Counted from the stretch's first letter, positions 7,122 through 15,259 are shown. The stretch is 16,349 nucleotides of DNA from CALFER01 sp964472395 (GCA_964472395.1 CAYYMM010000103.1:1-16349); one strand, 5' to 3'. Translations and numbers: made by a program. Notes: generated by a model from the letters alone, not told the origin.

Positions 7122-8885
7122 CTATTCGCTCCATCCGAAATCAAAGATGCCTATCTCACTGGCTAATGCAGTCATCTCCGGATTGGTCAGGAACGCATAC
7201 CATAGAATGTTTGAAGCGGATCCTGCGTTATCGGGCCAGGTGAACGCGGGAATCACTGTCAGCTCAGTCAAACCAGGAAAGAAAGTCCACTTATAATAAT
7301 CCATTTCAGAAAATCCCGGAGCGAAGTAATAACTGCCGAATACGTTTAAAATCACGAACAAAGGATAGTCCTTCAATAGCGAGTTACCAGCATTCCAAAC
7401 TGAAACGGAACATGAGGCGGTGTCGCCAGGACTGAACGAGTGTGCTGGCATCGTGATGTAAGCGCGAGTTACGGAAGGCCAGCCAGGAAACTCGAATGCT
7501 CCCATGTCGACTGCTCCGCCATGCAGACGTGGATTACCATCTAAATCAGTCATGATCTCATCATAATCAATACCCGAATCAATACAGGGTGAGTTTGAGG
7601 AGAGATGAAAATCGATGGGATCACCACCTACGATAAGTGGATCAGAATGGATGTTCCCGGTTTCTGAGTATTTTTGATCCTTGATAGCGGAAAACTTGAG
7701 GTCAATGATTGAATCATAATAGGTTACTTCGCAGATATCGCAATATCCGTTATCCCAGATGAGGGTACTGAGTATGGTCACATCAGATCCGTAGATCTCG
7801 ATTCCGCGGCCAGAATCCTTGGCGATTCGATTTCCGTAGATCGTAGTGGATGTCATTGTCACCCTGGAGAAATCGATGTTCAATCCATGAGCATCTTCAC
7901 CCGTGTTACCCGACACCAGACAATTGATGATCGTTGCGGTAGCATTTTTCAAACGCAAACCACCACTCATCAGACCTGTGTTACCCAAAATTTTGCAGTT
8001 GGAGATACTCATAATCGATTCGTTGCAGTTCAATCCTCCAGTTCCCGCCCAGTATCCGGACACTCCCATAGATGCGTTTGCATCGATTGTGCATTCGGAA
8101 ATCGAAAGGGTGGATTCGAGGCACTCGATGCCTCCACTTGAGAGGCTGGCACTGTTTCTCGAAATGGAACAGTTTGTGATAGCAGCAGAGGTATATCGCA
8201 GAAAGACCCCGCCTCCAAGTCTTCCCGAATTGGCCGAAATAGCAGTAGCCTCGATTATTGGTGAACCAGAATGAATACAGATTCCTGCTCCATCAGACGC
8301 TAGGTTCTCAGAGATAACACAATTGATGATCCTTGGCGACAAACCACTGATTTCAATGCCTCCTCCAAAACGACCTGAAGTATTGGTGAAAATGGAGCAG
8401 TTTACAATTAAGAGGGAGGAGTTCGCGCAATGAATCCCTCCTCCTCGGAATTCGGCTTGATTGTGTGAAATCGTGCAATTGGATATCGTCGGTGACGAAT
8501 CGACGCAGTTTATTCCTCCGCCGTCGGCATCCCCTTTCAGAAGCCCATTTCGAACTGTGAAGCCAGTCAGAACAGACTCCTGGGTTTCACCGGAATGGAA
8601 AACAAAACCCCTGTGGTTTTCCTGTTCGGTCCCTTGGCAATCAATAATACATGTCTCCGCTCCATTCTCAGAAGCAACAGTTATCGCTTTTCCTTTGAAA
8701 TCAATATCCCTGTTTCCATCTCCCGTGTACGTCCCATCAGCGACTGATACAGTGTCCCCATCAACAGCCGCATCAATCCCAGCTTGGATAGTCGGTTGTT
8801 CAGACGGAACTCGAATCGTTGCAGCAAAAACACTGCTCGACAGAATCATCCCTGCAACGCTCAGAATCAATACAGTCAGCTTCAT
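7122..8885 (-). CDS. secreted beta-helix protein with C-terminal GWSE domain, 587 aa
   Basis: I start at the Met at 8885 (MKLTVLILSV). AGGAGAG lies about 7 nt upstream, the predicted signal peptide begins there, and the promoter at 8921-8948 places the transcript start near 8914, downstream of the alternative Met at 8918. The signal peptide runs to about residue 22 (SVFA). The entry motif VPSEQPTIQAGIDAAVDGDTV...GDGNRDIDF lies at about 25-65. Pmp-like coils (GGGI, GGI, NCSI, NCTI) run to about 400. The cap is SPCIDSG...DLDGNPRL...VDMGAFEF at about 425-468. The GWSE domain is residues 479-587 (nt 7125-7451), MPAHSFSPGD to FDFGWSE. It is the nearest paralogue of the 508-aa protein, sharing the order of entry motif, helix, cap and C-terminal domain but with two or three extra coils. 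It is the first gene of the six-gene minus-strand run. Likely exported and displayed. Confidence 0.9.
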   Translation of the reverse strand: MKLTVLILSVAGMILSSSVFAATIRVPSEQPTIQAGIDAAVDGDTVSVADGTYTGDGNRDIDFKGKAITVASENGAETCIIDCQGTEQENHRGFVFHSGETQESVLTGFTVRNGLLKGDADGGGINCVDSSPTISNCTISHNQAEFRGGGIHCANSSLLIVNCSIFTNTSGRFGGGIEISGLSPRIINCVISENLASDGAGICIHSGSPIIEATAISANSGRLGGGVFLRYTSAAITNCSISRNSASLSSGGIECLESTLSISECTIDANASMGVSGYWAGTGGLNCNESIMSISNCKILGNTGLMSGGLRLKNATATIINCLVSGNTGEDAHGLNIDFSRVTMTSTTIYGNRIAKDSGRGIEIYGSDVTILSTLIWDNGYCDICEVTYYDSIIDLKFSAIKDQKYSETGNIHSDPLIVGGDPIDFHLSSNSPCIDSGIDYDEIMTDLDGNPRLHGGAVDMGAFEFPGWPSVTRAYITMPAHSFSPGDTASCSVSVWNAGNSLLKDYPLFVILNVFGSYYFAPGFSEMDYYKWTFFPGLTELTVIPAFTWPDNAGSASNILWYAFLTNPEMTALASEIGIFDFGWSE

Positions 8886-8920
8886 GATATTGCTCTCCTG
8901 ATAACTGTTTGACTTCAAAC

Positions 8921-8948
8921 ATTATACAGTGTTTCCAGTCAATGTCTA
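8921..8948 (-). promoter_or_regulatory. sigma70-type promoter of the 587-aa beta-helix gene
   Basis: On the minus strand a perfect -10 TATAAT (plus 8921-8926) is preceded at 16 nt by TAGACA (plus 8943-8948; 5 of 6 to TTGACA). The transcript would start near 8914 and give a leader of about 30 nt with AGGAGAG before the Met at 8885. This is the clearest promoter in the window and may drive the whole minus-strand run. Confidence 0.75.
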
Positions 8949-9120
8949 TGGAAAGCGGGTTGTGAATCCCCTATCTTTCAATGAAATCTGCCACGCGGTC
9001 AAGTGACACTTGTATCTGAGCGATCATACATCGGAGTGACCATCACGATCAGACACAAGTCAATCACAAAGAATCAAGAGGTTACAACCCAAAAATCTGT
9101 AACCCATTGATTTTACTCTG
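8949..9120. other. gene-free interval with inverted repeats upstream of the beta-helix promoter
   Basis: No convincing coding frame. It contains AAGTG-A-CACTT (9001-9011), an imperfect pair ACTTGTATCTGA (9008-9019) / TCAGACACAAGT (9049-9060) with 11 of 12 matching, a small GTGA-CCA-TCAC hairpin between them (9036-9046), and GGTTACA (9080-9086) / TGTAACC (9098-9104). The first three lie 50-110 bp upstream of the -35 of the 587-aa gene, where an activator or repressor could bind. The last lies just 3' of the tRNA-Glu fragment and could be the remains of its terminator. Confidence 0.45.
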
Positions 9121-9166
9121 CGTCCCCAGCGGGATTCGAACCCGCGTCGCGGCCGTGAAAAGGCCG
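9121..9166 (-). tRNA. tRNA-Glu(UUC) 3' fragment, probable integration-site scar
   Basis: On the minus strand the anticodon stem CGGCC (plus 9162-9166), loop TTTTCAC with anticodon TTC (plus 9157-9159), and stem GGCCG are followed by a 4-nt variable loop. Then come the T-arm GCGGG-TTCGAAT-CCCGC (plus 9129-9145), the 3' acceptor strand TGGGGAC (plus 9122-9128) and discriminator G at 9121; CCA is not encoded. The sequence matches the usual bacterial tRNA-Glu. Upstream there is no GTCCCCA acceptor strand and no D-arm, so this is not a working tRNA. Anticodon-to-3'-end fragments are typical left-overs where an integrative element has recombined into a tRNA gene. Orientation predicts that the element lies to the right and that an intact tRNA-Glu lies beyond it. 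Confidence 0.75.
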
Positions 9167-9386
9167 TTCGGGGTTAAATGGCGTGTTCGCCGCCGATGTC
9201 CGAAAAACCAGTTTTTAAACGGCTCTGCAAAGTATCCCGACGCGATTTCCATCGTCAGCGTCGCCAGGAATGACTGTCTTCGCATGTTCACACCCGCGAC
9301 CAAAACGGGATCAGGTCAAACTTGTAAGCAGTATGTAATCCTGTGCCACCAACCAGATCTTGAGAGCGTAAAAATGAGTGAAAGGG

Positions 9387-9435
9387 GTAACACTTCCGCG
9401 CGTGGGTTAGCCACGAAGAAGGAAGGGAGTGTTAC
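9387..9435 (+). other. stem-loop just before the transposase remnant start
   Basis: GTAACACTTCC (9387-9397) pairs with GGGAGTGTTAC (9425-9435) with one G-U wobble. Within the loop CGTGG (9401-9405) pairs with CCACG (9411-9415). The outer stem ends two bases before the ATG at 9438 and covers the purine-rich ribosome site, so it could hide the start from read-through transcripts, as several insertion elements do. Confidence 0.45.
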
Positions 9436-9437
9436 GT

Positions 9438-9871
9438 ATGGGAAAGAAGCAGAAGCGGAGTAGTCAGCCGAAGGCTGGTCGCCCCCCGAGGGGGGCGAAG
9501 TCACAGCACCCGGGATGTTACCCGGCGGAAATCAGGCTCAAGGCGGTGAAGCTGTATCTGGAGGAGGGGCATCGTGCGTCTTTCTAATTGTCGTTGACCA
9601 CGGGATCTCTCGCAAATCTTATTACAAGGGGGAGAAGTGGGGACTGGAAGCACTGCTGGGTGCCGTGTCGGACCGGTCACCCGGCCGATCTGCGGTTCCT
9701 GTGGATTCCGAGAAGGAGGCCATTGCACAGAGTCTGGTGGAGGCTGAGCGTCAGCTTCTCCTGGCCGAGCAGCATGCGGAGATCCGGGACAATGTTAAAC
9801 TTGCCTTACATCGTTGCCGCGTTGCCAGAGAAACGATCTATTGCATGAATCGTGTCGTCATCATAAGATAA
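9438..9871 (+). pseudogene. transposase N-terminal remnant, frameshifted and truncated
   Basis: The ATG at 9438 follows a purine-rich GGAAGGGAG and opens a 49-codon frame. It has a basic Lys/Arg start, GRPPRG, then YPAEIRLKAVKLYLEEG, the first helix of the helix-turn-helix found in IS3/IS481-type transposases. It ends at a TAA (9585-9587). In another frame the expected continuation appears immediately (VVDHGISRKSYYKG...GLEAL), so a single indel near 9582-9586 broke the gene. The second frame continues to 9871 with a charged, coil-like tail (SEKEAIAQSLVEAERQLLL). No DDE catalytic domain is present, so the element is dead. A very GC-rich perfect hairpin (CGCCCCCC 9480-9487 / GGGGGGCG 9490-9497) lies inside it. 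The family assignment rests on a short stretch and is tentative. Confidence 0.55.
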
Positions 9872-9874
9872 AAT
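9869..9874 (+). promoter_or_regulatory. possible -10 box for the 1781-aa gene
   Basis: TAAAAT (5 of 6 to TATAAT) lies about 37 nt before the ATG at 9911, giving a leader of about 30 nt. No good -35 lies 16-18 nt upstream; the nearest TTGCAT is 22 nt away. Offered as the only plausible promoter between the transposase remnant and the gene. Confidence 0.25.
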
Positions 9875-9910
9875 GCAGATTTGCAGCTTGACAAGATCCA
9901 AGGAGGGCGA

Positions 9911-12900
9911 ATGGGACAGAATCAAATAAACCAGGTAGTTTTGTTCACTTTCTCGATGCTGCTACTGGGAACCGCTGATGGGAGATGCAGGATCATCAAT
10001 GTGCCGACAAATGCAGAGTCAATTTGGGAGGCTGCGGAAGTCGCATTTCCGGGAGACACGATAGCTCTGGAGCCAGGCGTTTATTCCGGTCCATCCAACC
10101 GGGGTGTTTATATTCGAGATAAGCATTTGACCATCTGTTCCACAGGTGGTCCTCTAACATGCATCATCGATTGTCAAGGGCAGGATCGCGCATTCTTTCT
10201 TGATTCTTTTTATCCAGAATACGTCTTTATACAGGGTATCACTTTCCGGAATGGTCTGGCTGATTTGGGAGGAGCGATCCGGGTGAATGGGCCAACGGTC
10301 ATTACTAACTGTATCTTCGAAAACAATTCAGCGTTGGAAGGTGGGGGTGCGATATACTCATCCACCATGGAGCTATCCAATTGCGAGTTTGTTAGCAATC
10401 ATGCTGGATCTTCAGAAGGAGGTGGTGCAGTTGTTTCCCATTTTGTAACGATAACCGGATGCACATTTCTATACAATACCTCATCTGGAGATGGAGGGGC
10501 TTTTCGGTATAATTTCCTCAACCATGGATACCTGAATGTTTCAAACTCGGACTTCATAAACAACACAGCGGATGGGAGTGGAGGCGGGATTTTTACGACT
10601 TCCGAGACCTGTGAGATAACAGATTGTACCTTTTCTATGAACCGAGCGGCCCAAGGAGCAGGTGTTGACTGTCGAGAAACTCATATGAAATTTGTTTTAC
10701 TCACCAACAACCTCGCTGATGATCAAGGTAGCGCTGTTTACCTGTCGGAAGATAACTTGATCATTGAACAGTGTACGATCGCGTACAATGTGTCGAGACA
10801 TCCTGATGGGGGGGGTATTTATGCAGCATCGACCGCCTCTCTTCAGGCAATGAATTCAATACTATGGGGCAACTCCGACGATTTAAGCATTACGACAACA
10901 CCCATTTTGAGCAATTGCATCATTGGGAATTGTGATCTTTCCGGAGTGTCCGGGAACTTTGCGATGGCACCTCGCTTTAACTCGCCTCTCGTTGGGGATT
11001 TCTCGTTAAGGCCTGATTCCCCTTGTATCGATCGAGGCCAGATAGGATCTGACCCGTATCAAGGGGACGCTCCAGATATTGGTGCAATCGAATCCCCGTA
11101 CTCAGGGACTGTACCTTTTGCAGAACCGATGGTTGTGAATGTCGGACCGGGTGAGCAGTTTACAACGTTAACCGAAGCTCTAAATATCGCTGGTTTTCCT
11201 GGATCAACCATTCTGTTGTTTGCTGGTTTCTATTCGAACGAACTGTTTCCTCTTCCACTATACGGTGTGTCCTTGATCGGGCAGGGGTTATCTTCACAAG
11301 TTGTGCTTCACGGTGCATCGGATCGCAGTGTATTGATAACTACATGCAGCAATTCTCCGTCGATCGAAAACTGCTCGATAGAAGGCGGAGGCGCAGGTGG
11401 GGTGTGGATACTTGACGGTTCCCCGATATTCGATCATTGCACTATACGATTAAATTCGAATGCCGACATGGGAGGGGGCGTTTACTGTTCTAATGCATCG
11501 GATGCCTCATTTGCTCATTGCTCGATAACAGATAATCATGCCTACTCGGGGGGAGGCATATACTTGAAATCAGGCTCTGTTTCCCTGCTTGATTGCTCGA
11601 TAACACATAACCAGGCTGACTGGGACGGCGGGGGAATCTGCGTTGCATCATCTGGCATCATTGATTGTGAGAGATCCTTGATTTTCCAGAATCAGGCAGG
11701 AAGAAACGGTGGTGCTGTCGTCGATGCCGGGGCTTCATCGATAATTCATTCCAATGTATTACTGAACATTGCACCTGTTGGCGGAGGTCTGGTAATTGGA
11801 AATTCAAGTGAAGTTTTAAACTCAATCATTTGGATGAATACGGATGATGTTTATTTTAGATCCGGTGCGACTCCAGTTATTCAAAACAACTCAATAGGTG
11901 ATGGAGATCAAGTTGGAGTCAACGGAAATTTCTCCGCGCCGCCTTCATTTGTCGATATTGCTGCGGCTGATTACCAACTGTCTCCAGGATCTGCAGCAAT
12001 TGATCGCGGTCTGGATATTGGCGAATCGTTTTCAGGCAACGCTCCAGATGTCGGAATGTACGAGTCAGATACATGGGGGCCATTACCACTCCCTTCTCCA
12101 TGTGTTTCCACGATCGGAGTCGGAGCGGATTACCTGTCCATACTCACTGCGCTAAATGAATGCAATATTCCGGGAAGCAGTCTAAGCTTGCTTCAAGGCA
12201 TCTATGACGAAAACTCGGGCGAAATCATGCCGATCGTTCTGTATGGTGTCAATCTAAACGGATTGGCAGGACCGGACTTGACGGATCTAGTTGGCGATTC
12301 CACACATCATGTTCTCCATATATCGCCAATCTCGCCGTCGAGTCTGAATGGATTGTCAATTTCTGAGGGAGGTAATTCGGGTATCCGAATCACAACCGGA
12401 GGTCTCGAAATCAACAATTGTCATATTCGTGATAACCGAGAGCCGTTGTCGAATGGTGGAGGTATCTATTCAAATACGGCTCAACTCATAATAATAAATA
12501 GCGTAATCCAAGACAATTATGCAAAATTGGATGGTGGAGGAGTATTCTGTGGTGGGGCCAATTCACAAATAATCGATTGTGTGTTGGAAGGCAATCATGC
12601 TGAACGTGATGGAGGGGGAGCGTATCTGTCTGGAACAGCGCCGATCGTTCAAGGATCCACAATCACCCGAAATACGGCTGATATTAGCAGTGGAGGGATC
12701 TATTCCAGCAGCAGTCTGTCGATGACGCGTTGCGTTATCACAGAAAATCAGGACTTACTCGATGCGGGAGGTGTTCAATCCAATTATGCTCGTTTAACTC
12801 ACTGTACGATCGCATTGAATCGATCAACTCGAGGTTGTGATGGAGTCAAGTGCCGGGGATCGACCTCATATCCGATTAAAAACTGCATCTTTTGGGGACA

Positions 12901-15256
12901 CTGCGATGACCTGCAATCTTCCAGTGGCACGTTGACCGTTGAAGGGTGTGATATTGGTGAGGAAGGTTGGGCAGGGAGTAACGGTAATATTTCGTCTCCT
13001 CCGATGTTCATTAATCCATTGGAAGGAGACTATACGCTTGCTCCGGACTCCCCATGTATCGATCGAGGAATTGATCTTGGAGAACCATTCGCAGGATCAG
13101 CTCCTGATATCGGTGCATTTGAAACGACTCAAACCTCGCCGCCTCCCTATCCTGCTCCATGCAACATCGTTGTCGGCATCGGAGGCGATTTTGAAACGCT
13201 CACGGAAGCGATATCTTACTGCAACATTCCTGGAAGTACGATCTCTGTCCTACCCGGAGTTTACAATTCCGCTACTGGAGAAATTTTCCCTATTCCTCTG
13301 ATCGATGTGGTAATCACCGGATCCGGACCTCCTGAATCTGTTGTGATCGAGAGCGACCAGATACACGCAGTCTTTAAATGCTCACATGCTGTTGGTTTCT
13401 GTTTGAAAAATCTCACTATAACCGAAGGATCCAGTGGCTTGAAATCCGAGTTGTGCTCGGGAGAGATATTGAACTGCCGATTTACGAACAACAACCTCTT
13501 TGAGCCAGCATACATTCAGAGAGGTGGTGCCATTTATTCACGGGAATCCAATCTGCAAATTCAAGATACCCAGTTTCTTTCGAACGATTCACACTCGGGT
13601 TCAGCCATGACACTCGAGTACGATTCTGTTGCTTCGGTAGATCGGTGCCTGTTCTCAGGAAATTTCAGCGACACTGGAAGTTGTATCGAGGTCTGGAACA
13701 ATACTGAACTGACAATGAATCAGTGCTTTATTTTTGGCAACCGCTCAAAAGGAGCGTGGGGAACGACAATCAACGTTGTTACATCGATCGTTAACATGAC
13801 GAACTGCACGGTAACTCGCAATACCTCCGACTCAGTTGGAGGAATCACCATCGTTGATGGAGATGGAACCTTCATTAATAGCATCATCTGGGGAAATACA
13901 GATGATTTGTCAATCGACGATGAAAGTGCGGTTGTATTTGAGCATTGCGATATCGCAAACTCAGAAAGCATATCAGGGGAGGGCAATATCGCTGTCCCGC
14001 CCGATTTCGATCTGAGTCTACTGCTCCCAATGACACCGAGGGACGGTTCGCCTCTTATCGACCGTGGCAGAGATGTCGGGTTACATTACGAGGGAACAGC
14101 TCCTGATATCGGTGCGATGGAATCATCCTTCTCAGGCCCCTATGAACTACCGGAGCCAAGGGAGGTGACAGTCGGGACTGAAGCTGACTTTGAAACGATC
14201 ACGCAAGCGTTAAACGTAGTAAATCAGCCGGGAAGCTCAATACTGATTAAATCGGGAGAGTATTCTGAGTTCGAGGGGGAAGTCTTTCCCCTTGTATTGT
14301 ATGGTTGTTCGATGAGTGCGCAGCCCCCAACCCTTAAAATTGAATCATCTCCGGTACTGACATCCGATGCGGAGGATTGTATGGTCTATTCTAATTACAA
14401 CGGGCCATTCATGCTGACCGGACTGACATTCACTCGAGCGGAAAATGGCGCTGTTCTTCTCCGAAATAGTTCTCCGATCATCAATCAATGCAGGTTTACA
14501 GACAATCATCGTACAGCAAAAGGCGCTGCCCTAATCTGTGTGAATGATTCAGATCCTGAGGTTTCGAATACAGTTCTGATGAACAATTCATCGCAGGAAG
14601 GCGCTGCCGCAGTGTATCTCAGTTCCGGATGCGACGCTGTCTTCTTTAACTGTCTGATCGCCGAGAACTTCACTCCTCAATGCGGTGCTGGTTTGTATAT
14701 TGATGATTCAGATCCTGAGATAAGAAATTGTACGATAGCTAATAACTCTGCAATAGACCTAGGAGGCGGCATGTATTGTCTAGACTCCGAAGTGGTTATC
14801 ATCGATAGCATTATCCGTTTCAATGTCTGGACACAGTATGCAGGAGACAACTACCTTCTCTGGCCGTCATATTCAAATTTACTAGGCTTTATCTGTGACG
14901 GCTGCTCAATGGAGGATCCTAGATTCATAGGTCGATCACCCAATAGATATTGCCTCAGTTCAGTCACCACGGGACAAATAGCTGATAGTCCGTGCTTTGA
15001 CGCAGGACATGCACCTTCATCGGTGTTGTGTGTTGATTCACCTCAAGGGCAGGTATGTCTGAATTCATTGACAACGCGCACCGACCGACAATTAGATGTC
15101 GGCGTTGTTGATATGGGATATCATTATCCAATTTCAGAGATTGCTACACCAACCCCAGTTCCGCCACCAGTCCCAACGCAAACGACTCCAGGCATCACAC
15201 TCATGATCGTTTTCATAAGCATTGGTGTCATTCTGTCGCGATCCCGGCACAGATAG
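9911..15256 (+). CDS. giant secreted five-module beta-helix protein with C-terminal hydrophobic anchor, 1781 aa
   Basis: An upstream TTG at 9881 is in frame, but AAGGAGGG lies directly before the ATG at 9911, which also begins a signal peptide (hydrophobic residues about 9-19). Module 1 (about 20-407) has the VPTN...GDTIALEPGVYSGPSNRG entry seen in the neighbours. Modules 2-5 start near residues 408, 732, 1084 and 1418. Each opens with a DUF1565-like entry (for example VGPGEQFTTLTEALN, then PGSTI, then FPLPLYGVSLIG) followed by Pmp-like coils (GGGIY, NN.A, NCxI). Modules 1-4 close with a SPCIDRG...APDIGA-type cap. Module 5 closes with SPCFDAG...VVDMGYHY, as in the 534-aa protein. A Thr-Pro linker (about 1745-1758), a hydrophobic run (1762-1775) and SRSRHR form a C-terminal anchor or sorting signal like the tripartite tags cut by exosortase-type enzymes. 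There is no Gly-Trp-Ser-Glu domain. Spot counts average about 43% GC. Function probably adhesion; ligand unknown. Confidence 0.92.
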   Translation: MGQNQINQVVLFTFSMLLLGTADGRCRIINVPTNAESIWEAAEVAFPGDTIALEPGVYSGPSNRGVYIRDKHLTICSTGGPLTCIIDCQGQDRAFFLDSFYPEYVFIQGITFRNGLADLGGAIRVNGPTVITNCIFENNSALEGGGAIYSSTMELSNCEFVSNHAGSSEGGGAVVSHFVTITGCTFLYNTSSGDGGAFRYNFLNHGYLNVSNSDFINNTADGSGGGIFTTSETCEITDCTFSMNRAAQGAGVDCRETHMKFVLLTNNLADDQGSAVYLSEDNLIIEQCTIAYNVSRHPDGGGIYAASTASLQAMNSILWGNSDDLSITTTPILSNCIIGNCDLSGVSGNFAMAPRFNSPLVGDFSLRPDSPCIDRGQIGSDPYQGDAPDIGAIESPYSGTVPFAEPMVVNVGPGEQFTTLTEALNIAGFPGSTILLFAGFYSNELFPLPLYGVSLIGQGLSSQVVLHGASDRSVLITTCSNSPSIENCSIEGGGAGGVWILDGSPIFDHCTIRLNSNADMGGGVYCSNASDASFAHCSITDNHAYSGGGIYLKSGSVSLLDCSITHNQADWDGGGICVASSGIIDCERSLIFQNQAGRNGGAVVDAGASSIIHSNVLLNIAPVGGGLVIGNSSEVLNSIIWMNTDDVYFRSGATPVIQNNSIGDGDQVGVNGNFSAPPSFVDIAAADYQLSPGSAAIDRGLDIGESFSGNAPDVGMYESDTWGPLPLPSPCVSTIGVGADYLSILTALNECNIPGSSLSLLQGIYDENSGEIMPIVLYGVNLNGLAGPDLTDLVGDSTHHVLHISPISPSSLNGLSISEGGNSGIRITTGGLEINNCHIRDNREPLSNGGGIYSNTAQLIIINSVIQDNYAKLDGGGVFCGGANSQIIDCVLEGNHAERDGGGAYLSGTAPIVQGSTITRNTADISSGGIYSSSSLSMTRCVITENQDLLDAGGVQSNYARLTHCTIALNRSTRGCDGVKCRGSTSYPIKNCIFWGHCDDLQSSSGTLTVEGCDIGEEGWAGSNGNISSPPMFINPLEGDYTLAPDSPCIDRGIDLGEPFAGSAPDIGAFETTQTSPPPYPAPCNIVVGIGGDFETLTEAISYCNIPGSTISVLPGVYNSATGEIFPIPLIDVVITGSGPPESVVIESDQIHAVFKCSHAVGFCLKNLTITEGSSGLKSELCSGEILNCRFTNNNLFEPAYIQRGGAIYSRESNLQIQDTQFLSNDSHSGSAMTLEYDSVASVDRCLFSGNFSDTGSCIEVWNNTELTMNQCFIFGNRSKGAWGTTINVVTSIVNMTNCTVTRNTSDSVGGITIVDGDGTFINSIIWGNTDDLSIDDESAVVFEHCDIANSESISGEGNIAVPPDFDLSLLLPMTPRDGSPLIDRGRDVGLHYEGTAPDIGAMESSFSGPYELPEPREVTVGTEADFETITQALNVVNQPGSSILIKSGEYSEFEGEVFPLVLYGCSMSAQPPTLKIESSPVLTSDAEDCMVYSNYNGPFMLTGLTFTRAENGAVLLRNSSPIINQCRFTDNHRTAKGAALICVNDSDPEVSNTVLMNNSSQEGAAAVYLSSGCDAVFFNCLIAENFTPQCGAGLYIDDSDPEIRNCTIANNSAIDLGGGMYCLDSEVVIIDSIIRFNVWTQYAGDNYLLWPSYSNLLGFICDGCSMEDPRFIGRSPNRYCLSSVTTGQIADSPCFDAGHAPSSVLCVDSPQGQVCLNSLTTRTDRQLDVGVVDMGYHYPISEIATPTPVPPPVPTQTTPGITLMIVFISIGVILSRSRHR

Positions 15257-15259
15257 AAC

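Noticed and set aside
8886..8918. Extended start (11 more residues) for the 587-aa protein
   Set aside because: The region overlaps the predicted transcript start and precedes a good ribosome site and the natural signal-peptide start at 8885.
9082..9303. 73-codon minus-strand open frame ending near 9082
   Set aside because: It runs straight through the tRNA-Glu fragment (its end spells the T-arm and acceptor), has no ribosome site and is best explained as a by-product of the tRNA sequence.
55..9319. 12-base match GGATCAGGTCAA at 55-66 and 9308-9319, recalling sequences near REP-type transposases
   Set aside because: A 12-base match is expected several times by chance in a window this size, and no transposase of that family lies beside either copy.
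9881..9910. Extended TTG start for the giant protein
   Set aside because: The ATG at 9911 has a near-perfect ribosome site immediately upstream and begins the signal peptide; the extension would bury it.
9911..15256. Tandem repeats suggestive of a CRISPR array or diversity-generating target
   Set aside because: The repetition is at protein level only (beta-helix coils). No near-identical spaced DNA repeats, no cas genes, no reverse transcriptase and no template repeat are present.
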